A stretch of 36,935 nucleotides of DNA from Helicobacter bilis (GTDB lineage Bacteria; Campylobacterota; Campylobacteria; Campylobacterales; Helicobacteraceae). Position 1 is the stretch's first letter; every line of letters starts with the position of its first letter. The stretch covers positions 1 through 36,935 of the forward strand of contig NZ_FZMS01000018.1 in NCBI RefSeq assembly GCF_900198365.1, written 5' to 3'. The translations under genes were made by a program, and so were the position numbers. The notes below the pieces were generated by a model. It was not told the origin of the DNA and searched no databases. It saw only the letters and a list, made by a program, of their open reading frames with translations. Positions 26,075 through 33,711 of this stretch are shown piece by piece.

Positions 26075-27187
26075 ATGGATATTATAGAATCTAAAGAAAA
26101 AATTGGCATTATTGGCTATGGTTATGTTGGCAGGGCATTTTATGAATTTTTTAAAAATCATTTTGAAGTATTTGTGTATGATAATAATCCTAGCTTAAAG
26201 GATGATTTCCCTTACTTGCAAGATTCTATGGATTTTATTGAAAATGTTTCATTAGTGCTTGTTTGTGTGCCAACAAATGCCCTATCTAACGGGTGTGTAG
26301 ATATGAGTGCGGTGCATGAAGTGCTAGAAAACATTAAACAAGAAAAACTTGTATTGATTAAATCAAGCATACCACCATTAAGCACTGAATCTTTATCAAA
26401 AAAATATCCGCATTTAAAACTTGTATGTAGCCCTGAATATATTGGGGAAAGTAGCTATTACTTGCCACCACCTTATGATTTTGATAAAGAGGTTGTCAAG
26501 ACGCCTTATTTTATTTTTGGTGGCAGGGATAACGACTGCTCTGCTATTATTAAATTTTTCAAAAAAGTAGCTGGACCAACAAAAGAATACATAAAAACAA
26601 CAAGCACCAATGCTGAAGTATGCAAGTATATGGAAAATTCATTTTCTGCAACTAAAATTACTTTTTGCAATGAATTTGAAAAGATTTGTAAAACTTTTGG
26701 GGCAAATTATGATATTGTAAGAGAATTATGGCTAAAAGATCCACGCATTACAAAAACTCACACTTTAATAATGAATGAAGATAAAGACTATTGCTTTGGT
26801 GGTAAATGTCTGCCAAAGGATTTAGATGGGATTATTACACGAAGTTTTAAGTATGGTTATGAGGCAAACTTTCTAAAATCTGTTAGAGATTCTAATAAAA
26901 ATTTAAGAAATGAAGCTATAAAGCCCCACATTTTATGCTTTCATCGCATTGCATATGAAGAAGCAATAAGTCCAATTTATTTTGAGAGAAAAATGGCAAT
27001 AGGGCTTTTAAGATTAGAGCAGTATATAGAATCTTATCTTGAAAGGGGATATAAATTTGGCAGTATTAAGCAATGCTTAGATGAGCCAAAGAAGTATTTT
27101 TGCTTAAGTTTTGATGATGGTTTTAAAGAGCACTTAGAGATTGCTAAAATATTGCAAAATAAATATAATCCAAAAAAGAATCTTTAA
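26075..27187 (+). CDS. Nucleotide-sugar dehydrogenase fused to the start of a polysaccharide deacetylase (frameshifted)
   Basis: Residues 1-285 are a UDP-glucose/GDP-mannose-type 6-dehydrogenase, making a uronic-acid nucleotide sugar. The NAD loop is IGIIGYGYVGRAF. LVCVPTNA follows, then the helix TTSTNAEVCKYMENSF, and CFGGKCLPKDLDG holds the catalytic Cys. From about 290 the chain changes to a CE4-type deacetylase: HILCFHRIAYEEA, then FCLSFDDGFKEHL with the metal-binding Asp-Asp. It breaks off after KYNPKKNL. The A6 run at 27172-27177 would need seven A to continue into the next frame, which carries the missing deacetylase half. AAGGA precedes the ATG and the previous frame ends 2 bases before. 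Such a dehydrogenase-deacetylase fusion is unusual. Confidence 0.78.
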   Translation: MDIIESKEKIGIIGYGYVGRAFYEFFKNHFEVFVYDNNPSLKDDFPYLQDSMDFIENVSLVLVCVPTNALSNGCVDMSAVHEVLENIKQEKLVLIKSSIPPLSTESLSKKYPHLKLVCSPEYIGESSYYLPPPYDFDKEVVKTPYFIFGGRDNDCSAIIKFFKKVAGPTKEYIKTTSTNAEVCKYMENSFSATKITFCNEFEKICKTFGANYDIVRELWLKDPRITKTHTLIMNEDKDYCFGGKCLPKDLDGIITRSFKYGYEANFLKSVRDSNKNLRNEAIKPHILCFHRIAYEEAISPIYFERKMAIGLLRLEQYIESYLERGYKFGSIKQCLDEPKKYFCLSFDDGFKEHLEIAKILQNKYNPKKNL

Positions 27188-27201
27188 TTTTTTCCATAAA
27201 T

Positions 27202-29070
27202 GTGAATAATGCTTTAAACAATATGCTTTGTGGAATGGATTTATTGTATTGTTTAATTGAGAAAGGAAAAATAAAGGAAATTTTTGAGTATTTTAAACTT
27301 ATTTTAACACCAATTACTCTTAATAATATAGAGGTATTAAAACAACACTATATCAAGCAAGATTCTAAAACTCTTTGCAAATTTTATGAAAAATTTAAGG
27401 TAGATTTATCGCATATTTTCTTAGATTCTAAAGAGGTTAAAGAACTTGCAAATTATGGCTTAATTGCTTCTCACACACTATTCCATCGCGACCTTACTCA
27501 ACATAAAGCACAAAGTAAAAAAGAGATTCTAGAATCTAAACAAATTTTAGAGCAATTACTTGATACAAAAATAGATATTTTTTGTTATCCAGAGGGTAAA
27601 AATGATAAAGAATTGCGAGATTTTGTAAATGAAGCTGGTTTTACATTTGCACTTTCAATCAAGCATACACATTCACAATATGGCATAGGAAGACGCATTG
27701 CAGTTGAGATTTGTGTAATTATTGCATTAAGTAGCAATAGGATAGAAAGTTTATTTGACAGGGCATTGAAAAGTGTTTATAAGCAACAATTACCCCTTAA
27801 AATAAAGCCTAAAATTAGAGTTATTGTATCTTGTGATGATTTTAATGAAACACAAAAAGAAAAGGTTAAAAATAAAGTTAAGAGTATAAGAGATAAATTA
27901 TGTTTTAGTGATAATTTTCCAACACAAATTATAGATAATAATCGCACAAAAAAGCATTCTGGCACAGGAGCGTGGAATAGTGCCGCTTTTCATTTGCTCA
28001 GTATTTGCAAGAATAAAAAGAAATGCTATCTTGCCTTTTTGGATGATGACTGCTGGGATATAACATATTTGCAAGAATGCCTTAAAGTTTTATACAAAAA
28101 TAAAAATGTCGGCTTAATTGCTAGTGGAATCTACTATCACACACCCAATGAAACAAAAATTCTTCAAGCGAATAAAAAAACGCTGCAAAAAGAAAATGTT
28201 TTCTTGCAAAATCCCTATATACAAGGAAGTAATCTTTTTATCTCTTTGAGAGTATTTTTTGCTATAGGTGGATTTGATGAGAGTATGCCTAGCACGACAG
28301 ATAGAGATTTAATTATGCGTTATTTAGAATACACGGAAGTTTGTAAAAAGATTCAAACAAAATTTATAAATAAGCCATTAGTATCTCACTTCGCAGATGA
28401 TGATAGGGGGAGAATTACAACAAATAGGGAAGCAAAACATAGAGGTTTAGAATTATTTTACCGCAAGTATTTAGGGGACTTTTCTTCTGTATTGCAAGAA
28501 AAATCACTCAATAGAGCAAAAAATATTTTTGACTTTAAGATTCATTCTTCTACACATTTGGATTCTTATAAAAATGTAGAAAAACAAGATAATAAACACA
28601 AAACTTTAATACAACAAGATTCTATAAAACACTTAAATCTTATTTTAGCCTTTGCCTGTTTTGATACAAAAAACGCAAAAGATCTTTTAGAATCTTTTGT
28701 AAAAATCACACTTTCCAAGCAACCAAATTTAAATATTAGAATCTGTGTGCTTACAAGCACTAAGCTAGAAACAAAAATGCAAGAAATCTTAAGTCAATAC
28801 CCTTTTAACTTTCATTTAAGCATTATGGATAAAAAGAATAGCATTGCTATTTCGCGCACAAAATTACAACATTTTGTATATAAGATAGGGACAAAGCGTT
28901 ATGGAAATGATTTTATAACTTGGATTGTTGATGATGATTTAAGATTTTGTGGATTTGATGGAGAGAAAACATATAGAATCGATTATCTCTCACATATTTT
29001 TGCATATAAAGATAGTGGTATTGATTGCTTGTTTGGCGGAGTCGTAGGAGAGCCACCCCTACCTTTTTAA
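27202..29070 (+). CDS. Deacetylase C-terminal half, family 2 glycosyltransferase and a second GT-like domain (frameshifted)
   Basis: The GTG at 27202 is not a convincing start. The frame opens at 27169 and completes the deacetylase: IASHTLFHRDLTQHKAQS with the two metal His, then IDIFCYPEGKND. From about residue 170 a GT-A glycosyltransferase begins (ICVIIALSSNRIESLFDRAL, VIVSCDDF, GTGAWNSAAFHLL, YLAFLDDDCWDI, GGFDESMPSTTDRDLIMRYL). From about residue 475 a second domain follows with LNLILAFACFDTKNAKDLLE and ITWIVDDDLRFCG, again an Asp-rich GT-like motif. The frame ends PPLPF-stop at a T5 run (29064-29068). One more T would join the next frame. Product and acceptor are unknown. Confidence 0.72.
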   Translation: MNNALNNMLCGMDLLYCLIEKGKIKEIFEYFKLILTPITLNNIEVLKQHYIKQDSKTLCKFYEKFKVDLSHIFLDSKEVKELANYGLIASHTLFHRDLTQHKAQSKKEILESKQILEQLLDTKIDIFCYPEGKNDKELRDFVNEAGFTFALSIKHTHSQYGIGRRIAVEICVIIALSSNRIESLFDRALKSVYKQQLPLKIKPKIRVIVSCDDFNETQKEKVKNKVKSIRDKLCFSDNFPTQIIDNNRTKKHSGTGAWNSAAFHLLSICKNKKKCYLAFLDDDCWDITYLQECLKVLYKNKNVGLIASGIYYHTPNETKILQANKKTLQKENVFLQNPYIQGSNLFISLRVFFAIGGFDESMPSTTDRDLIMRYLEYTEVCKKIQTKFINKPLVSHFADDDRGRITTNREAKHRGLELFYRKYLGDFSSVLQEKSLNRAKNIFDFKIHSSTHLDSYKNVEKQDNKHKTLIQQDSIKHLNLILAFACFDTKNAKDLLESFVKITLSKQPNLNIRICVLTSTKLETKMQEILSQYPFNFHLSIMDKKNSIAISRTKLQHFVYKIGTKRYGNDFITWIVDDDLRFCGFDGEKTYRIDYLSHIFAYKDSGIDCLFGGVVGEPPLPF

Positions 29071-29894
29071 GCACGCTAAGAGTGCAGCTTTTAGATTTAT
29101 TCTACACATTGAAAAATCAAAATAACCCTGCACATAAGATAACACAAGAAAAAGACTATTTTGGGAGAGAATATTATTATGATTTAAGCAGTCAAGATTT
29201 TGCATTTTTAGAATACCCTTTCTTTAGTGATATGTCTCTAAAAGATATGATAGTAAAACTTCAAAATGGCTACATTGCCACTAGAAAACTTACAATGCCT
29301 AAAACCAAAGTGGGAATCTTGCAAACAGATTCTATTTATAGAGGTGGAAATAGCATTATTTATAATCCTTTGTTGCTAAAATTGCCAAATTTTACACCAA
29401 ATAAGAAGCACTATAATCGTCGCAGTGATTTTAACTGGGCGATTATACACAAAGAATTGCATTGCTATACCCTAAAGGCTGTAAATCTACCATTACTTCA
29501 TATTCGTAATAGCATAGCATTAAAAATAGAGTGCGAAAAGATTCAAAGTGATCTCATAGGGTTAGTGTTTTATCGTATTTTTCAACATTTATGTGTATCT
29601 TATAAGCACGGAAATCCATTAAGCTATGATGAAATGCAAAAATTATTCAAACAAGAATTACAGAATCTTAAAATAAAACTTTATGCAAATATGTATCGTA
29701 TAGAGACGCTAGACAAACTAATCTACAACAAGATACATAAGAGAGAATGTGAACAACTATATGAGAAATTAAGCAAAAAGATTCGACAAAGCCTGCAAGA
29801 ATTTAAAAAATTTTGTAAGCAGAATCAAAGCTTATCCTATGATAATTATATAAAATGTTGCGATTTTATAGAAAAATATCTAAGGCATAAATAA
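29025..29894 (+). CDS. C-terminal part of the second GT-like domain (frameshifted piece)
   Basis: The true continuation begins at about 29067 (LSTLRVQLLDLFYTLKNQ). The ATG at 29025 and the first ten codons are the wrong frame. The segment reads on smoothly from the GT-like domain upstream: FGREYYYDLSSQDF, MSLKDMIVKLQNG, GGNSIIYNPLLLKLPNF and NRRSDFNWAIIHKELHC. It ends in a helical, lysine-rich tail. With the A7 and T6 corrections the gene from 26075 to here would encode one protein of about 1273 aa. The MerR-type gene starts 42 bases downstream on the same strand. Confidence 0.6.
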   Translation: MLVWRSRRRATPTFLSTLRVQLLDLFYTLKNQNNPAHKITQEKDYFGREYYYDLSSQDFAFLEYPFFSDMSLKDMIVKLQNGYIATRKLTMPKTKVGILQTDSIYRGGNSIIYNPLLLKLPNFTPNKKHYNRRSDFNWAIIHKELHCYTLKAVNLPLLHIRNSIALKIECEKIQSDLIGLVFYRIFQHLCVSYKHGNPLSYDEMQKLFKQELQNLKIKLYANMYRIETLDKLIYNKIHKRECEQLYEKLSKKIRQSLQEFKKFCKQNQSLSYDNYIKCCDFIEKYLRHK

Positions 29895-29936
29895 TTTATA
29901 GAAATGCCCTGCAAAATAATATGACAAGGAAAACAA

Positions 29937-30361
29937 ATGGTATATACAATCATAGAAGTTGAGAGGGCAACAAATATCCCTTCAAGAAAGATTAGATTCT
30001 GGCTTGATAAGGGGCTATTCCCATTTGTAGAACGCGATGAAAATGGGGGGGGGGGCGTTATTTTGCAAAAAGTGATATGGAGTGGCTAAAGTGGATAGAG
30101 TGGCTTAGGCAGTGTGGAATGAGCCTGAAAGAAATTAGAGAGTATGCGGATGCTTTAAGTGGAGGCATTAAAACTGCACCAAAACGCAGGGCATTATTGC
30201 AAAAAAGCTATGCGAATTTACAAACACATATCGCTTCATTGCAAGAGATTTCACAAAAGCTAGAGACAAAACTTAGAATGTATGATGAGATGATAGAAAA
30301 GGGCGTGGATACCTTTAATCCACAAAGCAGGGATTATAAAGAGTGTGAAAGGGGTTGTTAA
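29937..30361 (+). CDS. MerR-family transcription regulator, split by a G11 tract
   Basis: The ATG at 29937 has AAGGA 6 bases upstream. It opens with the MerR helix-turn-helix: YTIIEVERATNIPSRKIRFW, LDKGLFPFVERDENG. The wing then contains eleven G (30045-30055), exactly where MerR proteins have the NGYRxY turn. With 11 G the frame reads GGGGVILQKVIWSG and stops. With 12 (or 9) G it reads GGGGRYFAKSDMEWLKWIEW and gives a full 141-aa protein with a coiled-coil dimer helix (LLQKSYANLQTHIASLQEIS). No Cys-rich metal site is seen, although the end has CERGC. The downstream frame with ATG 30077 is only the second half. Targets are unknown. It is the last gene of the glycan-type island. Confidence 0.83.
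30045..30055. repeat. G11 homopolymer, phase-variation tract in the MerR wing
   Basis: Eleven G in the coding strand. Twelve would restore the reading frame, so the state shown is OFF. The tract encodes the Gly-rich turn of the DNA-binding wing, so a gain or loss of three G would also change the wing length without a frameshift. Confidence 0.88.
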
Positions 30362-30512
30362 ATTGACTTTTCTATTAACTCGTTCTTGTATTTGAATATG
30401 CTACAACAACTTAACGCATTTTTAAGAATCTCGATTGCCTAGATTTTATACAGACTTTAAAACTTCAATCCTAATTCAACCATATTATACATAATAATTG
30501 GTTATACAAAGA

Positions 30513-30522
30513 CCCCCCCCCC
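30513..30522. repeat. C10/G10 homopolymer in a gene-free gap
   Basis: Ten C, 31 bases beyond the azlC stop codon and 152 bases beyond the MerR-type gene, where these two genes converge. I find no reading frame crossing it. An AT-rich inverted repeat (AACCATATTAT/AATAATTGGTT) lies just to the left. Confidence 0.75.
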
Positions 30523-30552
30523 TTAGTAATTTACAAATAAGCAATAAAGAGA

Positions 30553-31302
30553 TTATATGCCCTTTTTTTGCATATATTTCCTAACAATAAGCAATACACA
30601 TACAATCATAACCAACGCATAAGAGAGAAAATGTTCTCTATCTAACATAAAGCAAAACAAAGTGCTAAAAACACCAATAGCAATAGGCAACATATTCTCT
30701 TTTAATCGCATATTTTCATACAAAAGCACACAAAAAGTCGCAACCACGATAAAATCAAGCCCTTGTATATCACGGATAAAACTAATTTCATTGCCAAGTA
30801 TAGTCCCACATACACAACCAGCAATCCAGTAACAATGATTAAGCAACGAGATATAAAACATTACCTTTTGATTATGGATTTGCTGTGTAGAATCTAGCAT
30901 AACCTTTGCTTGAGCGCTCTTTTGCTCCTTGAGATTCAGTATCGCAAAGGTTTCATCTGTAACGCTAAATATAAGATACCATTTACGCCAACCACTAAAG
31001 CTATATCGCTTGAGACATGCTATCGCATAAAAGAATTGACGCGCATTTACACTTAGAGTAATCAAAGCAATACTTACAAAGCCAACCCCACCAGCAAGCC
31101 ATGCCACTGCAATATACTGCAATGCCCCAGCATAAATAATAACCGACATAAAAAGACTAATCCATGGGCTATAACCAGCATTTGCCATCATAATACCAAA
31201 TACAGCACCCATCAACAGATAGGTTGCCATAATCGGCAGACTATATGGAAAAGCCTCTTTTAAAGCTCTAATTTCACTACAAGACAATATTATCCCTTTC
31301 AT
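30553..31302 (-). CDS. azlC: AzlC-like branched-chain amino acid exporter
   Basis: The large subunit of the AzlCD-type exporter, in the inner membrane. From the ATG at 31302 the product is 249 aa, the usual family length. It opens with the cytosolic SEIRALKEAFPYSLPIM and continues with the conserved glycine-rich helix YLLMGAVFGIMMANAGYSP. SVIIYAGALQYIAVAWLAGG is the family core, and NARQFFYAIACLKRY follows. The frame stays open upstream to a TTG at 31425, but the added 41 residues have no ribosome site and overlap promoter-like sequence, so I reject that start. The small partner AzlD, about 100 aa, usually follows; none is seen here. It is divergent from the motility operon. Confidence 0.85.
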   Translation of the reverse strand: MKGIILSCSEIRALKEAFPYSLPIMATYLLMGAVFGIMMANAGYSPWISLFMSVIIYAGALQYIAVAWLAGGVGFVSIALITLSVNARQFFYAIACLKRYSFSGWRKWYLIFSVTDETFAILNLKEQKSAQAKVMLDSTQQIHNQKVMFYISLLNHCYWIAGCVCGTILGNEISFIRDIQGLDFIVVATFCVLLYENMRLKENMLPIAIGVFSTLFCFMLDREHFLSYALVMIVCVLLIVRKYMQKKGI

Positions 31303-31477
31303 ACTACAAAAAAACATAGTGTGCAATAATACAACAAATTGCAAGGTTATAGCTAAATTTTGATATATCATGGTAGCATGGAAGTTAAAAACAAACGATA
31401 TGCAAATTACCACCAAAAACAACAAAATGCTAACTTTTTGGCTATCTTAAATAAGCTAGGAATCTTCATTTTTAAGA

Positions 31478-31483
31478 TATAAT
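31478..31483 (+). promoter_or_regulatory. Vegetative -10 box before the fliA operon
   Basis: GATATAATACG contains a perfect TATAAT about 100 bases before the first gene of the operon. It overlaps the region just before a sigma-54-like site, giving a possible double promoter. Confidence 0.5.
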
Positions 31484-31492
31484 ACGCAATTT

Positions 31493-31510
31493 ATGGAACA
31501 AATTATGCTT
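31493..31510 (+). promoter_or_regulatory. Candidate sigma-54 promoter before the fliA operon
   Basis: ATGGAACAAATTATGCTT has GG (31495-31496) and GC (31507-31508) exactly ten bases apart, as in the flaB promoter of this window (GGAAC, ten-base frame, TGCT). It lies about 75 bases before the ATG at 31585. The match may be by chance in AT-rich DNA. Confidence 0.5.
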
Positions 31511-31584
31511 TAAATCAAGTGTGTTGTGGGTAGCTTCATTTATGTCTAGTTGCCTAAAGACGACAGAGATTCAAAGGATTGAGT

Positions 31585-31899
31585 ATGTTGAAGCAAGAGA
31601 ATTATTTGAGTTTTGCTATTGTAGTAGGGTTTTTTCTTGGGCTGATGTTTGGTATCGCAAAGTTTGATGAGCCAGAGCTTATGGTGCTTTGGACGATACT
31701 TGCTACAATGGGGATTTACCTTATTACGACGGTGTGTATATCGGCGTATTATTTGTTTATGGATTCTCATGGCACAAAACTTCATAAAGAGCGTTTAGAA
31801 GAAAGTCTTGAGCATTACCGCAAAGAGTTTGATAAGAAAGAGCGAGAGGCACAAGACATTCGCAACTTTATTAAAGGGTTGCAAGGTTCAGAGAGTTAA
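31585..31899 (+). CDS. Small membrane protein of the fliA-fliM-fliY operon
   Basis: A 104-aa protein with two membrane helices (residues about 9-25 and 33-56) and a charged helical tail (RLEESLEHYRKEFDKKEREA). It corresponds by position to the small gene found directly before fliA in H. pylori (HP1033). Its job is unknown. The ATG at 31585 has AAAGGA 7 bases upstream; the earlier TTG would abut that site. In H. pylori this block is preceded by flhF and the flagellar-number gene ylxH. Here those genes are not present upstream, and azlC lies divergent instead, so the operon has been rearranged. Confidence 0.8.
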   Translation: MLKQENYLSFAIVVGFFLGLMFGIAKFDEPELMVLWTILATMGIYLITTVCISAYYLFMDSHGTKLHKERLEESLEHYRKEFDKKEREAQDIRNFIKGLQGSES

Positions 31900-31925
31900 A
31901 GCTAAGATAATAAAAAGGATAAGGT

Positions 31926-32648
31926 ATGCAACAAGCTTTCAGTGCGGCAGCAAGAGGTCAAGATGCGTATAATCAGTATTTAAAAAATACGCAAGATGAG
32001 CTTGCTTTGCAATACTTGCCTGCAGTTAAAGCTATGGCGTTTCGCTTGAAAGAGAGATTGCCAAGCTCTGTTGATATGAATGATTTGGTTTCCATTGGGA
32101 CTGAAGAGCTTATCAAACTTGCTAGACGATATGATTCTAATAAGAATGATTCCTTTTGGGGTTATGCAAAGACGCGTGTTAATGGTGCAATGCTTGATTA
32201 TTTGCGGACACTTGATATTGTTTCAAGGGCATCAAGAAAGCTTATTAAAGCGATTGAGGCAGAAGTTTCACGCTATTTTAATGAGTTTGAAGAAGAGCCT
32301 AGTAATGAATATCTTGCAAAGGTGCTAAATGAAGATATTGAAAAGATTCATCAAGCAAGACTTGCAAGTGATATTTATGCGGTTGTCCCGCTTGATGAGC
32401 AGTTTAACGCACTAGAAGATGGCGATATTTTGCAGTATTGTGAGCAAAAGGAATTAATGGAGATTATCCAAAAAGTCTTAGCAAAGCTTACAGAGAGAGA
32501 GCAGCTTATTATCCAGCTTTATTATTTAGAAGAGTTAAGTTTGAGTGAGATTAGTGAGGTTTTAGATATTACAGAATCTAGGATTTCACAAATATCAAAG
32601 GAAGTGATTAAAAAAATCCGCAGAGAGATAGGAGAAGCAAATGGCTAA
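31926..32648 (+). CDS. fliA: Flagellar sigma factor 28
   Basis: FliA directs RNA polymerase to late flagellar genes (flaA and others) and is held in check by FlgM. The 240-aa product has region 2 (VDMNDLVSIGTEELIKLARR, WGYAKTRVNGAMLDYLRT), region 3 and region 4 (LTEREQLIIQLYYLEELSLS, then EISEVLDITESRISQISKE). This is the FliA/WhiG pattern, and the length is close to the H. pylori protein. AAGGATAAGG precedes the ATG. Its end overlaps the fliM start by 8 bases, so the two are coupled. Confidence 0.96.
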   Translation: MQQAFSAAARGQDAYNQYLKNTQDELALQYLPAVKAMAFRLKERLPSSVDMNDLVSIGTEELIKLARRYDSNKNDSFWGYAKTRVNGAMLDYLRTLDIVSRASRKLIKAIEAEVSRYFNEFEEEPSNEYLAKVLNEDIEKIHQARLASDIYAVVPLDEQFNALEDGDILQYCEQKELMEIIQKVLAKLTEREQLIIQLYYLEELSLSEISEVLDITESRISQISKEVIKKIRREIGEANG

Positions 32649-33711
32649 GATTCTAAGTCAAGAAGAAATTGACTCCCTTTTAAATGTTGTCGATGAAGAA
32701 GGTGCAGTCGATGAGGCAGAGCAGTCAGAGATAGTTACTGAAAAGCAGATTGTAGTCTATGACTTTAGACGACCTAATCGTGTGAGTAGAGAACAGCTAA
32801 GAAGTTTTAGGTCTATCCATGATAAAATGGCAAGGAATCTTTCTAATCAGATTTCAGCGATTATGAGATCTATTGTTGAGATTCAGCTGCATAGTGTGGA
32901 TCAAATGACTTATGGTGAGTTTTTGATGAGTTTGCCTACACCTACAAGCTTCAATGTGTTTTCTATCAAGCCTATGGATGGTGCGGGAGTTTTAGAGATT
33001 AACCCAAGCATTGCTTTCCCTATGATTGATAGACTTTTAGGCGGTAGGGGCGATCAATATGATGATACAAGGGAGTTTTCAAATATTGAGCTAAACCTGC
33101 TTGATACGATTTTGCGTCAAATCATGCAAAACTTAAAGGAATCATGGGCGGCAGTCGCAGAGATTTTCCCTAGTATTGATGCGAAGGAATCAAGTCCAAA
33201 TGTCGTGCAAATAGTGGCACAAAACGAAGTTGTCGTTATGGTTGTTATGGAGATTGTAATCGGGCATAGTAGTGGTATGATGAATATTTGCTATCCTGTT
33301 ATCTCGCTTGAGACAATCCTTAGCCGTTTAGCAAGTCGCGATTTAATGATGAGTGAGACAAGCGGTAAAAAGTCAAGGAATAGAGAGCTTCAAGCCCTAA
33401 TCGGTGGTGCAGATGTGCATATTGCGGCTATGCTTGGTGGGACACAATTAAGCTTTAAAGAGATTCTAGAGCTAAAGGTTGGCGATGTAATCATGCTTGA
33501 TAGAGTAGCAGATGACACCGTGCATGTTAGCATTGATGGCAGGGATAAATATCGTGCGAAAATTGGCTTACAAAGATTTAGAAAAACAATACAGATTCTA
33601 GATGAGATTAAAACAGAAAAAGATCAAGTCAAAGAAATGATTGAAATGCTTGAAGCACAAAGAAAGAGCAAAGTAACAGACCTACAAGATGAAGGATTTG
33701 GCAATGAATGA
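32641..33711 (+). CDS. fliM: Flagellar motor switch protein FliM
   Basis: A C-ring protein that binds phospho-CheY and sets the direction of rotation. The CheY-binding peptide is at the N-terminus: LSQEEIDSLLNVV. The CheC-like middle domain starts near residue 40 and includes SIHDKMARNLSNQISAIMR and FPMIDRLLGGRGDQYD. The C-terminal SpoA/FliN-like domain (about 255-330) has LGGTQLSFKEILELKVGDVI. At 356 aa it is of normal length. The start has GGAGAA upstream and overlaps fliA; the stop overlaps the fliY start by 8 bases. Confidence 0.97.
   Translation: MAKILSQEEIDSLLNVVDEEGAVDEAEQSEIVTEKQIVVYDFRRPNRVSREQLRSFRSIHDKMARNLSNQISAIMRSIVEIQLHSVDQMTYGEFLMSLPTPTSFNVFSIKPMDGAGVLEINPSIAFPMIDRLLGGRGDQYDDTREFSNIELNLLDTILRQIMQNLKESWAAVAEIFPSIDAKESSPNVVQIVAQNEVVVMVVMEIVIGHSSGMMNICYPVISLETILSRLASRDLMMSETSGKKSRNRELQALIGGADVHIAAMLGGTQLSFKEILELKVGDVIMLDRVADDTVHVSIDGRDKYRAKIGLQRFRKTIQILDEIKTEKDQVKEMIEMLEAQRKSKVTDLQDEGFGNE

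Noticed and set aside
30045-30055. G11 tract as a simple assembly error
   Set aside because: It cannot be excluded, but a second, independent tract in the window shows the same one-base-off pattern, and such tracts are a known switching device in this group.
31303-31425. N-terminal extension of azlC from a TTG codon
   Set aside because: No ribosome site; the family length is reached from the ATG at 31302, and the extension overlaps promoter-like sequence.
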